A DNA stretch of 64,000 bases from Mnemiopsis leidyi. Lineage: Eukaryota > Ctenophora > Tentaculata > Lobata > Bolinopsidae. The stretch covers positions 154,208 to 218,207 of the forward strand of contig JH152744.1 in the NCBI GenBank assembly GCA_000226015.1, read 5' to 3'. The stretch's first letter is position 1, and every line of letters begins with the position of its first letter. Of this stretch, positions 1 to 11,500 are shown one piece after another. The notes beneath the pieces were generated by a model, which saw only the letters and a program-made list of their open reading frames with translations, was not told the origin of the DNA and ran no database searches. The position numbers and the translations under genes are program-made.

Positions 1-915
1 GTGGCGGTTCCTCCGCCCCGTTGCTCACATAACGACTAGCTTGTTATTAACATCTCGCATCGATTGAAGAGTACTGTGTTATCACATTTGAAACACAAAG
101 AAATTTAATACACCGATGCAAAAGTATATATACTACTTCTGCACTTAAGATCTGGATATGTGCCTAGCCTGGCGAAGTTAGTGGAAATCCTTGCTGTACG
201 GCATGTTAAACAAGGATTGTAAGCTAAGGGGTCCCGTGCAGTCCAATCTTTAGTGCAACCTTTACATTCGTACTGAATACATATCATCATTCATCACAGT
301 ATCTAGTTAAAGATGACTGCAACTTCATAGCGGTATTTAGTCTAAAAGAGAGATGGCGTCCGCCTGAGACCAAACTAAGCGGACGCAATTCTTGTTAAAC
401 TTTAACTAGGGATGGGCATTCAGGCGACTACTTACTCTTGTATTTAGTATTTATCATTGATAATAGCGGCTGCTATTCTTGTTAACGCTTTCGACAATGC
501 AAATTTTCCTAAGAATTTTCCTAAGAATTAATTTGGTTCAACTTGAAAACTGTCTCACTTTCCGTGCTTTATTCCGTCGATAGCCCTCGAAGCTTCCACA
601 AGTTTGTAATTACCCATGTAATTGTATGTTTCGCTTTGGGTTGCCGTGCCTTGGCGAGCAATGTTTTCTTGCAGAAAGTCGGCGTTGCTTTTCCCTGGAC
701 GGAGTTGTCATAAATATTCTTGACAGGTTATTTGTCATGGAAATTTCAGAGCTAAGGCAATGTGGCAAAACCTTTCTCTTGATGATAAGAGATATTGCAT
801 TTGTATTTGTATTTGTTATATCTGTTTTTCGACTGAGTCGACCGAAGAAGATTGCATAGGCAAATGATTGATGGATCTGGGTATCGAACCCCCTACCTTC
901 TCGATAGGAATCCTA

Positions 916-997
916 TTAGGTAGACGCCACTATATCCCCAGTGGGGATATAGTGGCGCGTCTACCTAATATGGGGTGGGGATTCCCCACCCCATATT
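916..997. repeat. Two adjacent near-perfect hairpins
   Basis: Positions 917-940 and 943-968 form an inverted repeat of about 24 bp per arm, perfect except for two extra bases in the right arm. It is followed at once by a perfect 31-nt palindrome at 967-997 (15-bp arms, GC-rich core GGGGTGGGG / CCCCACCCC). A sequence like a tRNA-gene B box (GGTTCGATACC on the - strand, 879-889) lies just to the left, so this could be a remnant of a tRNA-derived or foldback element. The nature of the element is unknown. Confidence 0.6.
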
Positions 998-1976
998 GTC
1001 CTTACCTAGTAGGAGCAGGAAGAAAAGTATCGATAGAACCACCATCACAAGATCGTCTTTCTGTAATCTTAAGCTTTGTAGTCTTTTACATAGAAAGCTA
1101 GAAAATTGTTATGATCAATGAGCAAAAAACAATAAATAGATGAAAATTAGCTTTCCATTAGACTACTCAATAAAAATCCAAAATATGTTCTTCTTTGAAA
1201 ATCCAATCTTATGTTCACTAAAACTCCGCTCTCCTACTTCCAATTTCCAAAGCGATCTCTTAGAAACAGCTATGGTGACTCCGTGCAATGAAAAATAAAA
1301 TTTGTGCCCTGTGCAATTTGAAACAGAAACACCAAATGTTAGTGATCGAACAGGAAACTGGAATTTACATCACACTTCTCTCTCGCATCATACTCTCTTA
1401 AGTTTGTAAGTTGTCGATCTAACTATCCACGTGTTGCCACCTCGCTCCGCTCTCTCATTGAGCAGTGGTTTGATAAGGAGGAAAAGTTCTAGTTCCATTT
1501 CATAATTGGTAGTTCCTTTTCAGACTTAAATTTTACTGTTCGATCTGTGCAGCCTCGTACTGCCATCAATTAGATCAAGTAAACCGAAAAAGCTACTGAA
1601 GTACGTGTCACCTTGGCGACAGCAAGAAGCTAGGAAGTGGACAGGATATATGCGAGTCTACTTGTGGTGTGAGCTAAGCAGCTGATAATAAAACGGTAAA
1701 CCTAAATTCGCGTGACAAAACACCTCCAGCTAAGGTTTAGAAGAAGCGGACAATTATATGGCGGGGCTGTAAAGTGTTCATCGTCGTGAACTACCCTTAA
1801 AATAGCACGTGTGTGAAATGGTATGGTGGATAATGTGAATGAGCCGATAAATTGTTCCTGATTCAGTGATTTGCTGAAGCGTCAATGAGCAGTTAGACGT
1901 TTGTTCTCCCCTCAACTGGAGTAGAGAGGCGCTCCATTAGCACTTCATGCTCGGTTAACCGGCTTAGTATAACATC

Positions 1977-2135
1977 ATTGCTATAGGTTGGAACATATAG
2001 GGGTTACAATGTTTGGCATTGCTATTGCTATAGATTGGAACGTATAGGGGTTACAATGTTTGGCATTGCTATTGCTATGGGTGGTAAGGTATAGAAGATT
2101 ATGATGTTTTACAATAGCTATTGCTATAGTTGGGT
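1977..2135. repeat. 47-bp tandem repeat, about 3 copies
   Basis: Units begin at 1977, 2024 and 2071 and share ATTGCTATAG and GGGGTTACAATG blocks. Units 1 and 2 are nearly identical and the third is diverged. A partial fourth begins at 2118. It is a non-coding minisatellite. Confidence 0.75.
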
Positions 2136-2380
2136 CGGTAAGACTAAGAATACGTCGTGGTTTGACTCAAAAGAGAAAGCCTGGAAACAAAGCCGAAAGT
2201 TATTGCATACAACAGAGATAACAGGCGGGTTGAAATTAAATTATCAAGTCTAATAAATCATTCGGGGCGATCGTTTGCGGCACCTACTCCACACAAGTAA
2301 GCAATGATTGGACTTCCGTCTTCCGATAGGGTGCAATTAATGTTTTAGTTAAACTTGAACGTTTTTATTCATCCTTTCAG

Positions 2381-2503
2381 CTGACGCCAATAATAGACGG
2401 CAGAGTGGTGCCAGTGACGTCACACTTAGAGTTAAGATCAGGGGATATCATCGGGATCAACTCATTCGGTTTTGGAGGAGCCAACGCACATGTCATTCTA
2501 CAA
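2381..2503 (+). CDS. FASN: FAS exon: C-terminal ketosynthase
   Basis: This 41-codon exon, in phase 0 at both ends, carries [14 protein letters not shown], the conserved ketosynthase block with the last catalytic histidine of the Cys-His-His triad. The acceptor is ATCCTTTCAG and the donor GTAGGC. The cysteine and first histidine would be in exons upstream of the window. Confidence 0.93.
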
Positions 2504-5500
2504 GTAGGCTGAGTATATTGAATTTAGCATTTCATCCAAAAATCGATAAAGTTAGTGTTTTTTTGTGAACGCATCAGCTGAAATTTATTTCGATATCTGT
2601 GATTTTGCTGCTTTACTCAAGTTAAAAACTTGGACAAAGGGAACAAATAATATATTATAGTATTCTCCGTTATTAACCTAAGACCTAAGGTATCAGTCTT
2701 AACACTCCCTGACTGAGGACCTCAAATATTCCCAGGGTGTATCCGGGGACGAGCCGAGACCTGTAAACTCTGAAATCCCCATGTTGGTCCCTTACTACAA
2801 CAGAAAAGCCGAGCAAACACAGTCGGCCTTGTGTCAGATACGAGATGAACATGTCACACATGATAAACTCAGCTACCTTCACATGATAGCGCAAGTAAGG
2901 ATACTTAATTAACTATATCATTTATCTATATCATTTATCTAAATGGTAGAGCTCTCTAGAAATGTTTATTCAAGTGTGAATCTCACCTTTGAATCAGGAT
3001 GTTCAGAAGGATTTTCAAACAAAAATACAGATGACCCTCCTGATCCATTATCATAGTAAACGTGATTATCATAGTAGAAATTAGGAATTTTCTATATTAT
3101 GTATAAGACGATTAAGGATAGTTTATAGTTAACATAAAAGTTTTAGGATAGTTAACATAAAAGAATGTCACTATAGAGGTGAGGTCTTTGATTAAGGTGC
3201 GAAAGAGAAAGTGAGGAAATATAAGATTAGAAGAGTGGAAGATAAAGCTGATCAATTGAGTCAACTTTCTACTCACAATATGCTGAACAAATTGGTTTGG
3301 TTAAGAGAACTAAGAGTTTACCCTCACCAAGTGTCTGCATCCTCAAAGAACGGAGTTTACCCTTACCAAGTGTCTGCATCCTCAAAGAACGGAGTTAACC
3401 CTCACCAAGTGTCTGTATCCTCAAAGAACGGAGTTTACCCTCACCAAGTGTCTGTATCCAGGATACAGTATCCTCAAAGAACGGTAAAGCAAACCACAAA
3501 CTCTCTCCGACTATGTTTGTCTATTACAGTGTTTAGGGAGAGCAACAGATCATAGATCTTAGTGATCATATACGTTGTCCTTCCTGTTTAAGTAAAAGTT
3601 CAACCTTCTCACCAACAGTACTATTAAATCCTAAGTCCACGAAGACCTGTGTGTTCAAGGCCATGTTCTTGTTATAGCAAACGAGTAAATCGCTATCTTA
3701 TGACTCCTAGTATTAGCTAGCTTTGATCTCGGGATCTTAAAGAAACAATATGGTTGGTTGGGAAGCACTGTCCTTGGGCATGTATTCTGTAAAAAGATGT
3801 TGCCCGATTTTCATTGTCTGATTTAACTAAGGATTTGCTAAATATGTAAATACCCAAGAAACCAGTACAAAAAACAGTACAAAAATAGTCCGCGAAACAC
3901 CTAGATTATTTCTCCGCGACCAATGAACATCCTAAAAGCGTCATTAACTTCAACCCTGGTTTTCGGCTCTAGACATTCCCGCCACTGCCCACTTTACAGA
4001 AACTTTCACACCCTGTTTTAGGATAGTTTATAGTTAACATAAAAGAATGTCACTATAGAGGTGAGGTCTTTGATTAAGGTGCGAAAGAGAAAGTGAGGAA
4101 ATAGAAGAGTGAAGAGTGGAATTTAAAGCTGATCAATTGAGTCAACTTTCTTCTCACAATATGCTGAACAAATTGGTTTGGTTAAGAGAACTAACAGTTA
4201 TCCCTTACCAAGTGTCTGTATCCTCAAAGAACGGAGTTTACCCTTACCAAGTGTCTGTATCCTCAAAGAACGGTTAAGCAAACCACAAACACTCTCCGAC
4301 TATGTTTGTCTATTACAGTGTTAAGGGAGAGCAACAGATCATAGATCTTAGTGATCATATACGTTGTCCTTCCTGTTTAAGAACAAGTTCAACGTTCTCA
4401 CCAACAGTACTATTAAATCCTAAGTCCACGAAGACCTATGTGTTCAAGGCCATGTTCTTGTTATAGCAAACGAGTAAATCGCTATCTTATGACTCCTAGT
4501 ATTAGCCGGCTTTGATCTCGGGATCTTAAAGAAACAATATGGTTGGTTGGGAAGCACTGTCCTTGGGCATGTATTCTGTAAAAAGATGTTGCCCGATTTT
4601 CTTTGTCTGATTTAACTAAGGATTTGCTAAATATGTATATACCCAAGAAACCAGCACAAAAAACAGTACAAAAACGGTCCTCGACACACCTAGATTATTT
4701 CTCCGCGACCAATGAACATCCTAAAACCGTCATTAACTGCATCCCTGGTTCCCGGCTCTAGACATTCCCACCACTGCACTGCCCACTTGACAGAAACTTT
4801 CACACCCACTTTATGTACCTCCCCCAACCCACCTGTGTGAGTCCTTCCTATTCCATAACAAATTCTTCTCAGGGCTCAGCAGCAAGCAACGTAACACGAG
4901 GTTACGTAGTACTAAACGGAGTTAAAAGAGAACCTGTTGTGGCGGAGGCCAGTCCTCCTGCCGAGACGAGACCACTCTGGTTCGTCATGACTGGGATGGG
5001 CGCTCAGTGGCACGAGATGGGCAAGGACATGTTGAAATACGAGACTTTCAGACGGTAAGATATCGATTCTTTGAATGAGTGGACGCAAAAATAATAAAAG
5101 TTTGACGCAAAAGAAGATCTCTCCAACTTTCACTAAAACAATCCTGTCTTCCTCAGATCGGTAGAGGAGTGTAGTCGAGCTCTATCCTCTGTACCAGAGT
5201 GTTCTATAGACGTCCTACACCTCCTTACATCTCGCTCGGCCGACCTTCACAGTGCCGAGAACGCCTTTGTGGGCCTCTGTGCGGTTCAGATAGGACTGGT
5301 TGATCTCCTCACAGAGTTTGGTCTGAGACCTGACGGTTTGGTGGGACACAGCGTGGGGGAGTTGGTTTGTGGGTATGCTGATGGATGTTTGGATATCAGG
5401 CAGACCATCTTATCCAGCTACTTTAGAGGTAGATTTATTTTCTAGAAAGATTGTAGTTTTTTTACGTTAGTTCGCTATCTTATGAATCCTTTTAGAAAAA

Positions 5501-8500
5501 AACAACTTAACTGCTAAGTTACCAATAGTCTAACGTCTACTTTTGATCTGATCACGCGATGACAATTAACCACTATAGAAACTATATAGAGACTACTACA
5601 GTATCCAGATAACTCACTCCCCCAGGAAAGTGTATAAAAGACGCGGGCCTGGAGGAGGGCGGTATGGCGGCTGTTGGTCTGACCTGGGAAGAAGCTTCCA
5701 ATGTGTGCCCCTCAGGAGTAGTGCCTGCTTGTTACAATGCGGAGGCAAGTACTGAGATGTATAGTAGTAATCGTAGTACTCGCAGTACACATAGTATGGT
5801 ATTATAGTAGAACAAGCTCTAAGTTTCTTTACAGTGCTCGTAGCATAGTAGTAGCATAGTAGCATAGGAGGCTAGTTAGTTTGTTTTATTGAAGTTTGGG
5901 GAAGTCCCATTTTCGTTTAAGACATAGTAATTTTATTAAAATCTTTCAAACTTATTTATGCAAAGTTTCACAGTCGGCATTACACCTGGATATCAAAATC
6001 TATGATAGAAATTTCGTAAAAATATTTCACAAGTAATTCATATGGATTGAAGCATAATCAAATCTTTACAATTCAAAGTATAGAAAGAATATCACTGAAC
6101 CACATTAATAGCCCACATCACTGCAGGATTCAGTAACAATCTCCGGTGACAAAGAGAAAGTTCTGGAACTAGTACAGAAGCTGACTGACGAAGGAGTGTT
6201 TGCCAAGGCGGTAAACTCGTGTGGAGTTGCGTTCCACTCACCCAGTCTCGCAACGGTTGGTCCTCAGCTGGAGGCCTGTTTGAAACCCATCATACCCTCA
6301 CCTAAACTGAGATCGAAGGGTAAGTAAGCTTGAGAATTAGTTTTGTTTTTTGTGTTGATCAGGTTGTAGTGCTAGAAGGACAGAAATTACTGACTTAGAT
6401 GTCACAACAGATAAAGATATCAAAACTTGATGTTCATGTTAATGTTCCGATAAAGGATTTCTCTGATTTCGGATTGGACATATTTCCAGCAACATCAAAC
6501 ATTTGACACAGAATGTAGAGCAGGATTATCAAATGAGTTTCTTGGAGTGACATAGTTGTTGCTGTCCACGCTCCTCAGCCTATTCCTAACATTAACACTG
6601 GACACAGACCCAGGCTGGATGATAGGCTTACCTGGTTTCACCAGCCCGCCCATCACCCAGTCCCGGAAACTCTGCATCCGGCTGAAGTAGACTATCGGAC
6701 TAAGATACGCGCTCAGAACAACAGTTTGTACAGCGGATATGTTCCAAGTGTAAAACATCATGAAAGTGTTCCGATAGCGAGGTGAACTGTTCTCCTTCAT
6801 GTTGTCGTAGTCTGCTATCCAGAGTAACATGTTGATACACTGGGGCAGGTTACAAATCAGGAATATTCCTGTTACGATCATGATTGTCACTGAGGCTTGT
6901 TTCTTAGTGGACTGTTGTCCGTTAGGGACCAAATCACTCTTTCTCAGTTTGTAGACCGAGCTGATGAAGCTGATGATGATAAGAAATGTCGGTAAACCAA
7001 TCTCTATCTCGTACAGTTGATCGTCTATTTTCCCGTAAATCTGGTTAGGACCCAGATCTTCATAGCAAAACACATCATGGTCGTTATACACGTGTATTTG
7101 CTCCGATCGTAGGGCGGCGTTCTGTAGGATAATGAACAACAAGTACGCTCTGAAGGACCAAACTATAGCTTCCCTATACAGCACTGTAAACGGGAAACAT
7201 ATAGCAATAGCTCTAGACAAACTGAGCAACAAAACAAGGAATATCGCTGACACCTGCAGACCTCTGAACAGAATCCTCCACCCGATACAGAAGTACTGGT
7301 TCCCAAACAAGACTGGACCACGTGCACTCCACATGGATACCATGACGGGGAGGTGAGCTAGGCACGTGACCAGATCCACCACACAGATACGGCGGTAGAT
7401 CTGGGTGGGTATGTCCCGACCTTTACAGAGGACACAGAAGTAGTAGAGAGAGATGATGTTAGCAGGAACCCCCAGGAGGAGACCCAGGAGGAGGTTGAGA
7501 GAGAGGATCTTGTCGAGGGTGAGCACCATGTCAGGGATCGGGGTATTTGATACGTTCTCCATGGTGCAGATCTGTTAGGGGGCGGGTGAATTTGAATATT
7601 TGAGTTGAAGTAGGTTAATGGTCACTGGAGAAGTTATCGTATTTGATTAATTTACGTAAAAGTAATATAGTGAGCATATTTGATTGAGATTTGTCATGCA
7701 TTATTTAGTTACTGTCGGGCTTGTGAAAGGGTAAAATGTTGGAAGTATCGGAGTTGAGTTGATCAAAATTTAAGAGAATCGTGATTTATCGGAAATTGTC
7801 ATTTTACGGTAATCAACAAATATATTTACGAACAGCAAATAATGAATGTATCGGATATTTTGTGGAACATCTATTTTTGAAGGGAACAGGTAATTTTTGA
7901 AAATGCCTTCACTTGGTAAATAAATGAAAATAATGAAATGAAACAATTTAGAAAATCGATACCCTCCAATATTTGCAATGAAATATAGAATAGCTAGACA
8001 CAACGAGATTCTGGTTAGAAAGTTCACGTAAACTTCCAGACACTCCTTTATCGATAAGCTCAAAGAGGAGAACTCGCGATGAAAACTTTTGATGGTCTGG
8101 AAGGAATTGAATTCCATTTAATTTGACTGAAATTCTAGCAACAAAGAGGTCCTTTAAGAAAAAATACCGAAGATGATTTGTCGTAATTAATGCTAGAAAA
8201 ATTCTCTGGTTTCTTGTCTGGTAACTCCCAACGGTGAAGCTAAGAGAAAAGGGGCAAATAAAAGAACAGATTGAACAACGGAATGAAAAACCATGGGTTA
8301 TCGGTTTTTCGAGAATCAAACTGATAAAGATTTCCAGCTATATAGGAATTTTAGACAAAATGATGGCCAAGAAAACTTGCGTTGTGCACTGCAGCATTGA
8401 AATTGAAACACAAATTTGAATTAAAGAAATAAAGAATAAATTTAAAATCCGGGAAATTGGTAGATCACCGGCTACTAAACGGCTACAACGTTGATAGCCG

Positions 8501-11500
8501 GCTATAAGCCGGCATAAAGCCAGTCAGTGGCCGCTTCCATTGGTTGTTGAGCGACGGTCATAAGCCGGCCATAAGAAATTCATTCAATAACACGGTAGTG
8601 AGCGATAGGCAGGGGCCGGCTATAAGAAATTCTATGGAAACGGCTATTAGCCGGTTATAAGCCTAACCCTAACCCTAACCCAGCTATGTTTTTAAATATC
8701 AGTACCAACATTCGCAGAATAGAACATGAAGTAGCACTCCGCTCATCAGATAATTACACGAACTTAACCTTGAATTTAACCCCACTAAAACGTAAAGGTC
8801 TCCCAAAAGTTAAGATTATCTTGGGTGAAACAAACACAAAGCAAAGTGTGCTGACATAATGCCGTTATAGCATTATAACGAATTATTACAGGATAAAGGT
8901 AACTAAACTGCCGGCATACAGAGCGTAGCTTAATTGGAAAGTTGTCTGTGAGGCTGCGGTCTTACTTCATGTTAAACAATCATGACGTTTAACATCAAAC
9001 TCATATAGACAGCCAATACTTGGAGGTGAGGGCTAAGAAGCAAAAGTAAAACTACGGTTACAGCAAAGCCCGCAATAATAAACTGGGGTTCGCAGATTTT
9101 CCTACAACCTAAAATTGTAAAGTTGAAAATGAGCACTCGAAAATAAACCAATAAAAATGAGAGCTAAGGAAGATTTGATATCGGACTACATGTCTGCAGA
9201 AATCGGAACCCCACTCTACATCGTGCCAAAGTACCCAAATAAAACTCCAACCTGGTGATAATGTCAGGCGCCCTAATCATCCTTATATAAAATGATCTGG
9301 CCCCTATACCATTTTACCAACATACTTTCTATCAAAGCCATTGTAACGCACAAATCCCTATGAAGTTTGATGGTAGTGCTATATATACGAGGTCTAGTAC
9401 ATGTTATGATTTAAAGATAGCACGTAGTAACAAGATCCAACTGACCCCCCTCTCTCTGTCCGATAATAAGCTCTATGTGCAGCTCTTGTCGCGCATCCTT
9501 TAGAAGTTGGTACCCCTAGAATGTAATTATAGTCGGAGGTCTAGACAAGGGTTACCGATCTGGCTTACTAAACGGTACCTCAGAATGTTGTACTTGTGAA
9601 CATAGGTAGCTCTATTTGCCAGATATTTATCTGTTAATGTTCCTATTTCTGTGGTGTTACCAGGAAACCTCTATCGGTGTACTGCAGGGAGCGAAATTAG
9701 TTAATTTTAGAGGTGAGCCAAGGTGACAACAGACGTTTACTGCTGTAGCCCTGCAACTGCGCATACTCGTTTGTGACAATTATCCTCTAGAAATAATATA
9801 ATAATAATTTCAAATTGTGCTGGTTGGCTTGGCTGCCAGACACTGAGCCTCAGTGACTAATACCAAATTCACAAGCAAGTTCGAATTGAATGGTACTCAG
9901 AAACTGGTTTAATGGCTGTGGCGAATAGTCCGACAGCGTAACTTTTAACTAAAGGAAAACACATGGTACAGAACACTTTGTTTTAATCCTGCTGCATAAT
10001 GCCGACAAGAAACATAATACAATCGGTTTTATCTGAGATAAGGGAATTGTGTTTGTAGCTGTGGACAGTGGTTAGGAAAACCAAAAGCAAAATTACACCA
10101 ACCTAGAAAAACAAGATAGCGCTATAAGGTTTTAAGTTTCAATAGTAATGACTAGTTATTAAATAAGGTTCTATCCCCGAGGGCAAATTGTCATGTTTTG
10201 ATTGTTGATTGATACACCCATACCTGCCTAAACGGTGTTTGTTTTGCTAAATGGTTAAATGGTTGATCAGGTCGAGTCTCAAGGAGGGGGTTATCTAATG
10301 CTATTTTGGTTAAAGGGAGGATCTTGGAATTTATAGCTGCCGACTAGATAAGACTCAAACTCTGGAAAACGTTATCAGAATAGAAAGTAGTCAAAGTGAT
10401 TCTTACCACATTAAGAGAGTAAATCAGACTCTCAAAAATTGTTTATGGGCACGTGACGGATCACGTTTATTGGAACTGCCAATTGGCAATTGTTGGTTAC
10501 ATTCCAGATCTTAAAGACGGAATGAATATTTCTGTTAACTCATGTCGCGGAATTTACTTCGAAAAGTTAAACAAATTTCTGGTAAGGACTGTCAACAGTG
10601 AACAATGTCTTACTGACTTACTACGAATGACAATAAAGACATTCCAATTTGAGAAAGCTCCAATTTTGCTGGAATAATTGCCAAATGAACCTTCCTTGGT
10701 CTAAAGCTTTATGATCTCTTAAGTTCAGATTCGACTTTTCAAAGAGCCGATCAGCTCAGCTATGAAAAGTTCGCATATTTATCTATCGTTGACATCATAT
10801 ACTTTCAAAATACCAGACATCACAACAATGTAGTGACTTTCAATGGTGAGAAATTGGCGCAAGAAACGAAACAATAGGGTATAATATATTGATATTTGAT
10901 AAGCATGGCACTACAAATTACTTCAAAAATAATTTCACCATGAAATAATCTATAAGGTTGGAGCATCGTGACAATACATAAAAAAAATGTAAGCCAAGAG
11001 AAAGCATTCTTCGGATGGTTTGAATCGTTGTCAAAAATTTGAGCGCAGGTTAAATATTTTTCGAAATGTTCTAATATTCACTGAATATATCATAGGCACC
11101 ATCTTCTTGTTATATGCGGCTCCAGTTATATGCTATTCACCAAGAATTATTCGGTACTATGGTAACGAATAGAAACTTGTGGTAAACAGTAACCACTAAC
11201 CATGGTAACTAACAGAAACTTGTTGCAAACAGTAACCATGGTAACTAAACTGTAACCAAGGTAACTCACAGAAACTTTTTATAAACAGTTACCCTGGCAA
11301 CTAACAGAAATTTATTGCAGGTTGGGTTTGTACCTCAAGGAGACAGACGGACTGGGATAAAGCTAAGTTCTGCGACGCGACATATCTCTCTAACAACCTA
11401 GTTAGCCCCGTTTGGTGAGTTTACAGAATTCGCTATAGATACAATGTCAATATACCCTAGTTTGTGTACTTGACTGCTTGGGTAACATGGAATGTCGCAC

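Larger units (their letters stand above)
1..2380. other. Non-coding flank or intron upstream of first visible FAS exon
   Basis: No coding exon could be supported here. I looked for the missing 5' ketosynthase exons of fatty acid synthase (active-site DTACSS motif, N-terminal FPGA-type motif) on the + strand and did not find them, so the stretch is probably an FAS intron or lies upstream of a truncated copy. It contains paired hairpins at 916-997 and a 47-bp tandem repeat at 1977-2135, both listed separately. The short open frames at 626-1101 run through the hairpins and look fortuitous. Confidence 0.5.

Noticed and set aside
868-945. Possible tRNA gene on the - strand
   Set aside because: A B-box-like sequence is present, but the T-stem does not pair properly, no A box or cloverleaf can be drawn, and the region is dominated by hairpins.
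3211-3555. + strand frame with [12 protein letters not shown] repeats
   Set aside because: Explained by a 39-bp minisatellite in an FAS intron.
3116-4807. CRISPR-like array
   Set aside because: Repeats are contiguous minisatellite units without unique spacers, and the genome is eukaryotic.
7770-8319. Two overlapping - strand frames upstream of the GPCR
   Set aside because: AT-rich, overlapping in different frames, no family features.
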